A DNA stretch of 18,754 nucleotides from Lachnospira sp. UBA4346 (GCA_002394205.1 DGTC01000059.1:1-18754), one strand, 5' to 3'. Counted from the stretch's first letter, positions 1-7,858 are shown. Translations and numbers: made by a program. Notes: a model not told the origin generated them from the sequence alone.

Positions 1-89
1 TTATTAAATTTGTGCAATTCGCCACCAATGTATGTTTGCAGCACCTTTTGACACCCGAATCTTTATAGGAAATTCAGAGAACTTTCCTA
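1..89. other. Left-edge intergenic stretch with small hairpin
   Basis: I see no supportable gene here; all frames are short and closed. A perfect 7-bp inverted repeat, TAGGAAA (66-72) and TTTCCTA (83-89), with a 10-nt loop sits just beyond the chemoreceptor terminator. The sequence to its left may be the tail of something cut off by the window edge or part of a dispersed repeat, but that cannot be decided from the window. Confidence 0.35.
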
Positions 90-152
90 CTAAAATAAAA
101 AAGGATTCTATCTGACATATATGGGTAAAATCATATTGTCAAATAAAATCCT
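90..152 (-). terminator. Rho-independent terminator of the chemoreceptor gene
   Basis: Read on the minus strand, the stem is AGGATT / AATCCT (plus-strand 147-152 and 102-107). It continues inward, after small internal loops, with TGACA / TGTCA (plus-strand 137-141 and 113-117). It is followed directly by a T-rich run (TTTTTTATTTT). It begins 26 nt past the stop codon of the methyl-accepting chemotaxis gene, the right place for its intrinsic terminator. Confidence 0.7.
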
Positions 153-177
153 CTTAATTATTTATATATGCTTATTA

Positions 178-1446
178 TTACCATTCTTTTCGAAGTTTAA
201 ATTTCGCAATCAATGAATCTAATGATGTAGCAGACGCTGACAATTCCTCGCTTGTTGCAGATGCTTCCTGTGCAACTGCTGAATTTGCCTGAATTACATC
301 ATTTACATCTTCTACCCCTTTTTGCATTTCTTCCAAAGATGCCGTCTGTCTGTCTGATACATTACGAATCTTTGCGATTTCTGTAACAATCTTATCCATC
401 TTCATAACAACATCACGCATTGATTCATCTGTTTCATTTGTCATCGTATTTCCTTGTTCAATCTCCGCTAATGCCTCTTCTATTAATTCATTTGATTCTA
501 CTGCTGATGTTGCACTGCTTTCTGCAAGGGTTCGAATCTGCTCTGCTACTACTGCAAATCCTCTTCCTGCCTCTCCGGCTCTTGCAGCTTCAATCGATGC
601 ATTCAATGACAACAGATTGGTCTGTGCCGCAATACTCTCGATATCTGCAATTACTTTCTTAATACGTACTGATGTTTCACTGATACTCTGCATTTTTTCA
701 ATCAAATCAGACATCTTCTGAAGACTAATCTGTGCGTCTGTTCCGATAACCTGCGCTTCTTCATGTACAATGTCCGTAGACTTTGTATTTTCCATAATCT
801 GGCTGGCAATCGTATCCACTGTTGCTACCAGTTCTTCAACAGCTGCAGCCTGATTTGTCGCTCCCTCAGCAATATTCATAGAACTCTCTGACAACTGGGA
901 ACTGCCTGCTGCAACCTGATCTGCGGATTCCTGTATACTATCAAGCGTATCACTCATTGTCTTTTCTAATGTTGCCAAATGTGTGATAATCTGTGATAAT
1001 TCTCCCACATACTGCTCTTTGCAAGTAGAACGTACTGTAAAATCTCCTACTGAAAAATGTTCCAAAATATTATTCATATCTGGAATAATTGTCTCTAAAG
1101 TTTCTGAAATACCATTTAAATTATCTGCTAAAATACCGATTTCATCGTCTGAATGAAAATCAATATGTGCCCTAAAATCTCCTTTTGCAATACGAGATGC
1201 AACATGAGAAATATCAACAATCGGCTCTGTTACCATCAGTGTAAAATTACGCAATGTTCTCAATGCAAAAAACACTGCACCACAACATATCAACAACGAC
1301 ATAATCAATTCGCCATATCTGTGCCCTACAAACAATCCTACAAATGCTATCAATAACCCCACTGATCCAAAAGCAATAATTCCGCCCATTGATTTCATTA
1401 CTTTTTTTGCAATTCCATTTTTACTCACGTTCTTTTGTTGTTCCAT
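178..1446 (-). CDS. Methyl-accepting chemotaxis protein with no outer sensor domain
   Basis: A 422-residue chemoreceptor-family signalling protein. Two hydrophobic helices (about 21-41 and 46-64) are joined by a loop of only a few residues (HRYGE), so there is almost nothing outside the membrane. A HAMP domain follows (about 66-118), then a second, divergent HAMP-like stretch (about 119-165), then a long coiled-coil signalling domain. Its hairpin tip, the CheA/CheW-contact region, is clear at 269-300 (SIAAQTNLLSLNASIEAARA, then GEAGRGFAVVAEQIR). No CheR-docking pentapeptide is seen at the C-terminus. The start is set by GGAGG 7 nt upstream of the ATG. Family knowledge says it would control CheA activity. 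The input is unknown; lacking a periplasmic-type domain it may sense membrane state, a cytoplasmic signal or a partner. No che or flagellar gene is nearby. It appears monocistronic. Confidence 0.93.
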   Translation of the reverse strand: MEQQKNVSKNGIAKKVMKSMGGIIAFGSVGLLIAFVGLFVGHRYGELIMSLLICCGAVFFALRTLRNFTLMVTEPIVDISHVASRIAKGDFRAHIDFHSDDEIGILADNLNGISETLETIIPDMNNILEHFSVGDFTVRSTCKEQYVGELSQIITHLATLEKTMSDTLDSIQESADQVAAGSSQLSESSMNIAEGATNQAAAVEELVATVDTIASQIMENTKSTDIVHEEAQVIGTDAQISLQKMSDLIEKMQSISETSVRIKKVIADIESIAAQTNLLSLNASIEAARAGEAGRGFAVVAEQIRTLAESSATSAVESNELIEEALAEIEQGNTMTNETDESMRDVVMKMDKIVTEIAKIRNVSDRQTASLEEMQKGVEDVNDVIQANSAVAQEASATSEELSASATSLDSLIAKFKLRKEW

Positions 1447-1472
1447 ATTTTTTCCTCCACATTCTAGTCTGT

Positions 1473-1500
1473 ATAATACAAGCTCATTTTATGTATTCAA
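1473..1500 (-). promoter_or_regulatory. Predicted sigma-A promoter of the chemoreceptor gene
   Basis: On the minus strand, TTGAAT (plus 1495-1500) is followed by a 16-bp spacer and TATTAT (plus 1473-1478), close to the sigma-A consensus. It would start a short leader containing the GGAGG site. No clear sigma-D (motility) consensus was seen, although chemoreceptors often have one. Confidence 0.5.
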
Positions 1501-1513
1501 CATTCTGCTGCTC

Positions 1514-1594
1514 ATAAATATAATTTCTTTTTCCATCGTTTTATATGTTCTGAAACAATCGTCAAACTGCTCTTCAGTCAGAAATTATATTTAT
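1514..1594. repeat. Perfect 14-bp inverted repeat upstream of the chemoreceptor promoter
   Basis: ATAAATATAATTTC (1514-1527) is exactly complementary to GAAATTATATTTAT (1581-1594), 53 nt apart. Inside is a second short pair, CTGAA (1550-1554) / TTCAG (1573-1577), so the whole could fold as a stacked hairpin. It lies just upstream of the predicted chemoreceptor -35 box. No U-tract makes it an obvious terminator. Confidence 0.6.
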
Positions 1595-1884
1595 ATACCA
1601 CTGGTTATGCTTCAAATCAATATGTTTATAACACCACTATGTTCCCCAACGATAGTTTTATTTTACATTCTTCCCATTTTATTGTCAATATTGCATATAC
1701 ATTTTTATTTTAAAAACCTTTATTGTGAGTTTTTAATAATTATATTTTTTATTTTTATGCAATTTACAATTTCAATTCCTGATATTTCTATAAATTCATA
1801 CACTTTATGTTCTCTTTTTATTAATTGCTTCCTAAAAATACAACATAAATTTCTTGTAGAATAAATAGAGCTGTGAAAAATCCA

Positions 1885-1936
1885 TAAAAAAAGAAGACTT
1901 CTACACAAGCCGATCAGCTTGGTTGAAATCTTCTTT
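1885..1936 (-). terminator. Intrinsic terminator of the DUF4352 gene
   Basis: The outer stem AAAGAAGA (1890-1897) / TCTTCTTT (1929-1936) continues, with small mismatches, to an inner CAAGC / GCTTG pair. On the minus strand it is followed by a run of T (plus-strand A's 1886-1892). It begins about 44 nt beyond the stop codon of the DUF4352 gene. Confidence 0.65.
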
Positions 1937-1980
1937 TCAAAAAGGACTTATTCATAGCCCCTCTTTTTCTTAATTGTCAA

Positions 1981-2553
1981 TTATTTTACAGCTTCAAATG
2001 TCATCCCCTTGTTGTTCCAAAAACTTGGTGAATATGTAATCTCAAGATTTTTCCAATCTGCTGGTATTTCATATCCTACATATCCATTCATCTTCTTTCC
2101 AACTGCAACAGAACCGTCAAGCTGCTTCTTTCCATCTGATGATCCTGCTGATAATGCAGATAAACTCAATCCTGTTGCATAATCATCACAATATGCATCA
2201 AAACTAACAACAGAACTTACATTGATTTCTTTCTTGGAATTATTCTCAATTTCAAATTCACATAATACAAATACATTGCCGTCTCCTGGTGTAAAAATGT
2301 GTGTACCATTCGACTCTTCTACATTTTTTAATGTAACCTGAACGCCATTGAGTACTGCTGCCTCTCCAACTGCAAATTTCTGTTTTTCATCTGTTGCTTT
2401 TGAATCACTCTTTGCTGTCTCAGTAGAATTCTGTGCTGTCTCCGCTTTCTTTGGTTCTGAATCTCCTCCACTTGTTGCTGCAGCAATCACTCCAATTACT
2501 ACAATAATTGCCACAATAATCGGCCATTTTTTCTTCTTCTTTGTTTCTTCCAT
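1981..2553 (-). CDS. Membrane-anchored DUF4352 protein
   Basis: A 190-residue protein with a Lys-rich N-terminus (EETKKKKKW), one transmembrane helix (about 10-30, WPIIVAIIVVIGVIAAA) and a Ser/Thr/Glu/Lys linker to about residue 60. It ends in a C-terminal immunoglobulin-like DUF4352 domain (from about FAVGEAAVLNGVQVTLKNV to the end). No lipobox cysteine follows the helix, so it is a membrane anchor or uncleaved signal rather than a lipoprotein. The frame opens earlier at TTG (2577), but GGAGGAG lies just upstream of the ATG at 2553, so I start there. DUF4352 proteins are surface-exposed and of unsettled function. It lies 166 nt downstream of the kinase gene on the same strand and may be co-expressed. 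Its terminator lies downstream. Confidence 0.85.
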   Translation of the reverse strand: MEETKKKKKWPIIVAIIVVIGVIAAATSGGDSEPKKAETAQNSTETAKSDSKATDEKQKFAVGEAAVLNGVQVTLKNVEESNGTHIFTPGDGNVFVLCEFEIENNSKKEINVSSVVSFDAYCDDYATGLSLSALSAGSSDGKKQLDGSVAVGKKMNGYVGYEIPADWKNLEITYSPSFWNNKGMTFEAVK

Positions 2554-2581
2554 AATACGCTCTCCTCCATTTATCAATGAT

Positions 2582-2610
2582 ATATTTGCAAATATTTTCT
2601 ATGCAAATAT
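2582..2610. promoter_or_regulatory. TGCAAATAT repeats upstream of the DUF4352 gene
   Basis: A perfect 14-bp palindrome, ATATTTGCAAATAT (2582-2595), and a direct repeat of TGCAAATAT (2587-2595 and 2602-2610, 15 bp apart) lie 29-57 nt upstream of the start codon. The spacing would suit a DNA-binding site, but AT-rich sequence makes chance palindromes likely. No regulator can be assigned. Confidence 0.3.
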
Positions 2611-2719
2611 AAGCTGATAAGAAGTGTACCATGTTCTTTCCATAAAATGTTATGCTGCCAGCATCATTTCTAATTCCTAAATTCTAATTTTTATTTCCAA
2701 CTTAACAGTCTTGAACCTA

Positions 2720-3898
2720 CTACTGTATAATACCTGTTAACATCGCAACAAGCACAGCAGCCAAAATCATAACAAATAGGGTTGTATAGCACCATACAAA
2801 GCCCAAAATATAGCGTAAAATCACAGATTTGTGATTCATTCCCGGAAAACGTTTCCGAACTCCTCTGTAATTGGCACAAAATAAGATAATAAATATAAAT
2901 GCAACAGCAACTACAATCTGATATAACAGCCGTTCTGCTCCATAAATGACAGTTCCTCCTTTATTATGAATCTCAAGACCTATCACAAGATATGTCAGCA
3001 ACATATATCCAATAATGCCAGCAACCATCTTAACAGGATGTCCTGAACGAAAACCCGGCGGCAAATAAGAACAATACGGATAAATTCCACTTCTTTTCCT
3101 GCCCTTTTCCTCTTTTGCTTCCTCATGACTTGTGTTTTGCTGCGTTTTCTTCTGCTTATCCTGCTGATATGCAGCCTGTGCACGAAGTACCTGCATAATT
3201 GCATCTCTTAATTCATTTATGGACTGATAGCGCATTGCTGGTTCTAATTGTGTACATGTATCAATAATATTTCCAATCCATCCGGACATGGGCTTCTCTT
3301 TTTTCAACTGCCCAGTTACCATAAATTGTAACAATCCGCCCATTCCATATATATCTGTTCTCGTATCAGACTGTCCGAACCCAAATTGTTCCGGTGCTGC
3401 ATAATCTTTACTTCCAATGAGAACTGTATCCTGATTTTTCATAGGATTGACTTGTTTTGCCGCATTAAAATCAATAATCTTCAAAACTCCATCATTCGTT
3501 ATCATAATATTCGATGGTTTTAAATCTCTATGAATCACTGATGGACTTAATGCATGCAGCGTCTCTATGCCATCACAGATTTCTAACATTCTGTGCAATG
3601 CTTCATCAATCGAAAATACACCTTGTTCATCAATCCTATTTTGCAATGTCATACCGGAAATGTATTCTTCAATGACAATCAAACATTCTTCTGTCTGAAT
3701 ACATTCTATAATTTTCGGTATATGTATATTCTCAATCTTTTTCAACTGTGCAAAGACATTTTTAGCATAAATATACAACTCTTTCCATATATAAATTTGC
3801 TTAGATTCTATATGCTGTACCAGCCAGACTTTATGTTCTTCATTGATTACCGCAATCTTCTCATAAAAAGACAACTGCGCCTCCTCTTGAACTGTCAT
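2720..3898 (-). CDS. Hanks-type Ser/Thr protein kinase with C-terminal membrane domain
   Basis: A 392-residue protein. An N-terminal kinase domain spans about 10-240: candidate beta-3 lysine K39 (IYIWKEL), catalytic loop HRDLKPSN (123-130, with D125 and N130), DFN (143-145) in place of DFG, APE (168-170) and the TDIYGMG helix (181-187). There is no recognisable glycine-rich loop. A charged Gln/Lys linker (about 245-268) leads to about three to four membrane helices (roughly 288-308, 324-344, 358-390), so the kinase is held on the inner face of the membrane. No PASTA repeats are present, so it is not the PrkC/StkP type. The open frame begins at 3967, but GGAG just upstream of the ATG at 3898 sets the start. 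It is divergent from a small HTH-like gene. DFN keeps the Mg-binding Asp, so activity is plausible but untested. Confidence 0.9.
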   Translation of the reverse strand: MTVQEEAQLSFYEKIAVINEEHKVWLVQHIESKQIYIWKELYIYAKNVFAQLKKIENIHIPKIIECIQTEECLIVIEEYISGMTLQNRIDEQGVFSIDEALHRMLEICDGIETLHALSPSVIHRDLKPSNIMITNDGVLKIIDFNAAKQVNPMKNQDTVLIGSKDYAAPEQFGFGQSDTRTDIYGMGGLLQFMVTGQLKKEKPMSGWIGNIIDTCTQLEPAMRYQSINELRDAIMQVLRAQAAYQQDKQKKTQQNTSHEEAKEEKGRKRSGIYPYCSYLPPGFRSGHPVKMVAGIIGYMLLTYLVIGLEIHNKGGTVIYGAERLLYQIVVAVAFIFIILFCANYRGVRKRFPGMNHKSVILRYILGFVWCYTTLFVMILAAVLVAMLTGIIQ

Positions 3899-3943
3899 TG
3901 TATTTCTCCATTTACTATTTTCTTTGATTCCTCTATAATATTT

Positions 3944-3972
3944 ATTATATGAAATATTCAAATACAATGCAA
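3944..3972 (-). promoter_or_regulatory. Predicted sigma-A promoter of the kinase gene
   Basis: On the minus strand, TTGCAT (plus 3967-3972) precedes a 17-bp spacer and a perfect TATAAT (plus 3944-3949). The optimal spacing and consensus -10 make this one of the clearest promoters in the window. Confidence 0.65.
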
Positions 3973-3985
3973 TGTTATTCCATTT

Positions 3986-3998
3986 TGTCCGTACGGCA
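3986..3998. promoter_or_regulatory. Candidate operator in the kinase/HTH divergent region
   Basis: TGTCCGTACGGCA holds the perfect 8-bp palindrome CCGTACGG (3989-3996) plus near-symmetric flanks. It is GC-rich inside an AT-rich divergent promoter region, between the kinase -35 box and the start of the small HTH-like gene. It could be the site for that protein or another regulator; this is inference from position and symmetry only. Confidence 0.35.
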
Positions 3999-4038
3999 AT
4001 ATATACATTAAAAATACATTTTATACGAAGGAGTTTTT

Positions 4039-4503
4039 ATGAATCCCAACGATACAACTGCTACACCGCAAAATACACAGCGTACAACCGAACTTTTGAA
4101 CTACTTCACAACTATCCATACACAGGAAGAATTCGATGCGTATCTCAAACAGCACACCGAAGCTACGCTTTCTTTTCCTGCGTATTACCAGTCTATTCTT
4201 ACTGCCAAAACTATTTCAACTGCCACTGCCATTGAACGCAGCCGCCTTGAAAAACATTATGCATATCAAATTTTAAATGGCACAAAAGCAAAACCGGGAC
4301 GTGATAAGATTATCTGCCTGTGCATTGGTGCACAAATGAACTTGACAGAAACAAAACGTGCCTTAGAAATCAGCGGGAATGGAATTCTCTACGTCAAAAA
4401 TACACGAGATGCAATCATCATTCGTGCAATCAATCAGAAACAATTCAATATTGACCAGTTAAACATTGAACTCTATCAATATCATCTTCCGATTCTTTCC
4501 TAA
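4039..4503 (+). CDS. Small HTH-like (XRE-type) protein divergent from the kinase
   Basis: A 154-residue soluble protein. The first ~60 residues are polar and Thr-rich. Residues about 65-130 (RSRLEKHYAYQILNGTKAKP, then a helix rich in CLCIGAQMNLTETKRAL) resemble a divergent lambda-repressor/XRE helix-turn-helix. A tail (LYVKNTRDAIIIRAINQKQF) is followed by a helix ending LYQYHLPILS. My recollection, unchecked, is that similar proteins with an LYxKNxRD motif recur beside protein kinases in Clostridia. AAGGAG lies 5 nt upstream of the ATG. The gene is transcribed away from the kinase and ends at a bidirectional terminator. A role as regulator or substrate of the neighbouring kinase is plausible but rests on position alone. 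Confidence 0.75.
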   Translation: MNPNDTTATPQNTQRTTELLNYFTTIHTQEEFDAYLKQHTEATLSFPAYYQSILTAKTISTATAIERSRLEKHYAYQILNGTKAKPGRDKIICLCIGAQMNLTETKRALEISGNGILYVKNTRDAIIIRAINQKQFNIDQLNIELYQYHLPILS

Positions 4504-4520
4504 ATAAGATTTGAATGTTA

Positions 4521-4559
4521 AAAAATGACAGTGCTCAACCATCTCACACTGTCATTTTT
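4521..4559. terminator. Bidirectional terminator between convergent genes
   Basis: A perfect 13-bp stem, AAAAATGACAGTG (4521-4533) / CACTGTCATTTTT (4547-4559), with a 13-nt loop. The A-run on one side and T-run on the other let it work on both strands. It lies 17 nt past the HTH-like gene and 38 nt past the end of the convergent zinc-ribbon gene. Confidence 0.85.
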
Positions 4560-4597
4560 CAAATTTTTGTATAAATTTATATATAATATTTCATGGA

Positions 4598-6364
4598 TTA
4601 ATGATATTCCGTTCCTAAAAAGAATCGTTCTACATCTCCGACTTCTGTCAGGTTCTTTCCTTTTTGCGTACACGTATAGAGCTTGCCGTCTTCTTTATAG
4701 AAATATAAATTATTCTTATACCATATGATTTTACCGGATGCATATCCATCTGCAACATTGATTAATTCAACATCGTTCCCCGAAAAATCTGTCCGATAAT
4801 ATCGTTTTCCCGATTTCACATATGTAAATGCTGTATTTGTATTTTCCACCTCATACAATGTTCCATCCGTTACATCCTCTATCAATACATGTGTTTCGCC
4901 TTTTTTTAGTGAAACCAGTCTGTTTTGATCGTCTATAAACAAATAAGAATACGCATCCGGATAATATAACCCGGTTGTCATTGCACCAAAGGCCGCTACC
5001 TCTTCAAATTTTCCAACTTTTTTATCTTCAATCTTTGCATAAGCAATCTTTCCGGAATTCATAATGTATACAAGATTATTACTCTTCTCATAAATAACCT
5101 GCATCGATGAACCAGATGCCTTTGCAAGCACCAAATCCGATGTATTCTTACTGTCAATCGTCTTCATTGTCTCTTTCTCTGTAATTTCATGAAAGAAGCA
5201 ATTCTGACCGATTGTATACACAAAACCGGCAGCACTCTTCTTTAAGTTTACCTCGGCTGCATTGTATGTATACAGATTCTCCGTATCTTCTGACATTGCA
5301 TAAATACCACTGACATCATCGGCAATTCCCGTCTTGTCTGATAACTTCTCATAATTATATAAATATAACGAATTATCACCATTTAAACAAATTAACATAT
5401 TTTTCTGGGCATAGATATGTACAGATAAAATATTATTATCTACCAAATGCTGTACACCCTGCATCTGTTCGCCTGACTCTGTCACTTCATAAACATATAA
5501 TGTCACATTTGACACGCCGCCGGCAACATTGGATTCTGCTGTATTTGTTGTCGCATCTCTGCTCTGATTTTCTGTCATATCCGTATAGATTAATTTTCCC
5601 TGATTGGAGAGATATTTTATATCTTTACGCTTCGTACTGCCTGCCACTTCAACAACACCATTTTTATTCCATATATACAGGACGTATGTGTGATTCATTT
5701 CATCATACGTAACTGCTGCAAAATATTTGCCATCTGCACTAACAGTAATATCTATCACCTGATTTTTATCAATTTCCTGAGGATATGTCACCCGATAAAA
5801 CGTGCGGTTATCCGCAGCAAACGCAGCATCATTCGTCTCGCATACCATATGGGATTCTAATGAGGATACATTATAAATTCCATTTTCAGAAACCATATAC
5901 ATCTCATAATTTTTCCGAATTGCCAGACGATACACACCTACTGCAGCTAGTATAATGAGAAGCCCGATTATTCCAATAACTATTTTCTTCTTTGGAATAC
6001 CTTTTTTTCGAATAGATGCTAATTTCTTCATATCAGAGGCAGTATCCGTCTCTTTTGTCTGGATATCCGTACCACGCACTTTACCAATACGTTCTTTGGT
6101 CTGTGTTGCTTTTTGTGTGGCAAAAGACACGCCATTTTGCAAAAAACGACGAACTTTATCCTGTGTAACTGTCTGTTGTTTTTCTTTTGGCTGTTTCTCA
6201 TGACGATTCGTAGTATCAGAAGAAGCAGACTTACTGGCAGCCTGCTTCTCCTCATATGCTTTCTTTCGTTTGAGATAATCAGCGTTATTTACAACAATTT
6301 CTGGTTTGGAGCATACCGGACACGCTCTGCCCTCGTATTCCGTTCCACATTTTGGACATAACAT
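4598..6364 (-). CDS. Zinc-ribbon single-pass membrane protein with large beta-rich outer domain
   Basis: A 588-residue protein of unknown function. It begins with a zinc ribbon (C3-x2-C6, C15-x2-C18). A charged, Lys/Gln/Thr-rich cytoplasmic linker (about 28-125) follows, then one transmembrane helix (about 127-147, KIVIGIIGLLIILAAVGVY). The remaining ~440 residues lie outside the cell. They are rich in short beta-strand-like segments with repeated YxY, DGKY and NNxxYxYN patterns, which suggests a beta-propeller, perhaps of the DUF5050 or WD-like type. I could not define blades with confidence. The start is set by AAGGGGAAG upstream of the ATG. The zinc ribbon plus membrane-anchor layout is common in Clostridial proteins encoded near Ser/Thr kinases and DUF4352 proteins, which fits the neighbours. 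A signalling or envelope role is inference. Confidence 0.75.
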   Translation of the reverse strand: MLCPKCGTEYEGRACPVCSKPEIVVNNADYLKRKKAYEEKQAASKSASSDTTNRHEKQPKEKQQTVTQDKVRRFLQNGVSFATQKATQTKERIGKVRGTDIQTKETDTASDMKKLASIRKKGIPKKKIVIGIIGLLIILAAVGVYRLAIRKNYEMYMVSENGIYNVSSLESHMVCETNDAAFAADNRTFYRVTYPQEIDKNQVIDITVSADGKYFAAVTYDEMNHTYVLYIWNKNGVVEVAGSTKRKDIKYLSNQGKLIYTDMTENQSRDATTNTAESNVAGGVSNVTLYVYEVTESGEQMQGVQHLVDNNILSVHIYAQKNMLICLNGDNSLYLYNYEKLSDKTGIADDVSGIYAMSEDTENLYTYNAAEVNLKKSAAGFVYTIGQNCFFHEITEKETMKTIDSKNTSDLVLAKASGSSMQVIYEKSNNLVYIMNSGKIAYAKIEDKKVGKFEEVAAFGAMTTGLYYPDAYSYLFIDDQNRLVSLKKGETHVLIEDVTDGTLYEVENTNTAFTYVKSGKRYYRTDFSGNDVELINVADGYASGKIIWYKNNLYFYKEDGKLYTCTQKGKNLTEVGDVERFFLGTEYH

Positions 6365-6469
6365 TGTTATCTTCCCCTTATTGATTTAACAATCACTATA
6401 TCATTGTAAATTTTATATAATCAGAAGCTGAAAGAAGATTCCAATTATATAAAACACATTAAAGTTCCA

Positions 6470-7858
6470 TTAGAATGTGAACTTATCCGCAAAATAAGCC
6501 TTCAAGTCAGCAATCTTAACACGTTCCTGCTGCATTGTATCTCTGTCTCTGACTGTAACAGCTCCGTCTTCTTCTGATTCAAAGTCATATGTGATACAGA
6601 ATGGTGTACCGATTTCATCCTGTCTTCTGTATCTCTTACCGATATTACCTCTGTCATCATATTCACAGTTATATGTCTTAGATAACTCAGCAAAAATCTT
6701 TTCTGCACCTTCATTTAACTTCTTAGAAAGTGGCAATACACCAATCTTTACTGGTGCAAGTGCAGGATGGAAATGTAATACTGTTCTTACATCGCCGCCC
6801 TCTAATTCTTCTTCATCGTAAGCTGCACAAAGGAATGCAAGTGTAACACGGTCTGCACCAAGAGAAGGCTCGATAACATATGGAATATATTTTTCCTTAG
6901 ACTCATCATCAAAGTATGATAAATCTACGCCTGATACAGTCTGGTGCTGTGTCAAATCGTAATCTGTACGGTCTGCAATACCCCATAATTCACCCCAGCC
7001 AAATGGGAATAAGAATTCGATATCTGTTGTTCCCTTAGAGTAGAAACTTAATTCTTCCTGTTCATGATCCCTTGCACGCATCTCTTCCGGCTTGATACCT
7101 AAGTTCTGTAACCAGTTGATGCAATACTGTCTCCAATATGAGAACCATTCCATATCTGTTCCCGGCTTACAGAAGAACTCTAATTCCATCTGTTCAAATT
7201 CTCTTGTTCTAAATGTGAAGTTACCCGGTGTAATTTCATTTCTGAAAGACTTACCAATCTGTGCAATACCAAATGGTACTTTCTTTCTTGATGTTCTCTG
7301 TACATTCTTAAAGTTTACAAAGATACCCTGTGCAGTTTCAGGTCTTAAATATACAGTATTCTTTGCATCTTCTGTAACCCCCTGGAATGTCTTAAACATC
7401 AAGTTAAACTGTCTGATATCTGTAAAGTTATGCTTTCCACAAGACGGACAACAAATGTTATGTTCATCAATAAATCCCTTCATCTGTTCCTGTGACCAGC
7501 CATCTACAGAACCTTCTAATGTGAAGTCGTTGTCTGCTGCCCAGTCTTCGATAATCTTATCTGCTCTGAAACGTTCGTGACATTCCTTACAATCCATCAA
7601 GGGATCTGAGAAGCCGCCCAAATGACCTGAAGCTACCCATGTCTGTGGATTCATAAGGATTGCACAGTCAACACCTACGTTATATGGACTTTCCTGTACG
7701 AACTTCTGCCACCAAGCCTTCTTTACGTTATTCTTTAATTCAACACCAAGATTACCGTAATCCCAAGTATTGGCAAGTCCACCATAAATCTCTGAACCCG
7801 GATATACGAATCCTCTTGCTTTTGCTAATGCTACAATCTTTTCCATTGTCTTTTCCAT
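6470..7858 (-). CDS. glyQS: Glycyl-tRNA synthetase, single-chain dimeric type
   Basis: Charges tRNA-Gly with glycine using ATP (EC 6.1.1.14). The 462 residues match the usual length of the class II alpha-2 enzyme, as opposed to the two-subunit GlyQ/GlyS form. Visible features: N-terminal GFVYPGSEIYGGLANTWDYG (16-35), two Cys pairs (C90/C93 and C137/C140) probably binding zinc, RPETAQGIF (172-180), motif 2 around FRNEITPG (205-212) with FRTREFEQ (216-223), motif 3 GADRV (334-338), and a C-terminal anticodon-binding domain starting near 367 (LAPVKIGVLPLS). The frame is open to 7963, but upstream residues are not family-like. I use the ATG at 7858; its GGAGG is 12 nt away, longer than usual, and an in-frame ATT lies 6 nt after GGAGG. 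No T-box leader was seen in the 138 nt upstream. Confidence 0.96.
   Translation of the reverse strand: MEKTMEKIVALAKARGFVYPGSEIYGGLANTWDYGNLGVELKNNVKKAWWQKFVQESPYNVGVDCAILMNPQTWVASGHLGGFSDPLMDCKECHERFRADKIIEDWAADNDFTLEGSVDGWSQEQMKGFIDEHNICCPSCGKHNFTDIRQFNLMFKTFQGVTEDAKNTVYLRPETAQGIFVNFKNVQRTSRKKVPFGIAQIGKSFRNEITPGNFTFRTREFEQMELEFFCKPGTDMEWFSYWRQYCINWLQNLGIKPEEMRARDHEQEELSFYSKGTTDIEFLFPFGWGELWGIADRTDYDLTQHQTVSGVDLSYFDDESKEKYIPYVIEPSLGADRVTLAFLCAAYDEEELEGGDVRTVLHFHPALAPVKIGVLPLSKKLNEGAEKIFAELSKTYNCEYDDRGNIGKRYRRQDEIGTPFCITYDFESEEDGAVTVRDRDTMQQERVKIADLKAYFADKFTF

Larger units (their letters stand above)
1447..1980. other. 534-nt intergenic region, no supportable gene
   Basis: The region holds the chemoreceptor promoter, a perfect 14-bp inverted repeat (1514-1527 / 1581-1594), a very AT-rich stretch (about 1600-1870) and the terminator of the DUF4352 gene. 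The open frames in the AT-rich part encode only low-complexity Ile/Phe/Leu runs and lack a ribosome binding site, so I treat them as chance. Confidence 0.6.

Noticed and set aside
1607..1864. 85-codon plus-strand ORF rich in Ile, Phe and Leu
   Set aside because: It lies in extremely AT-rich DNA with no ribosome binding site or promoter; composition alone explains it.
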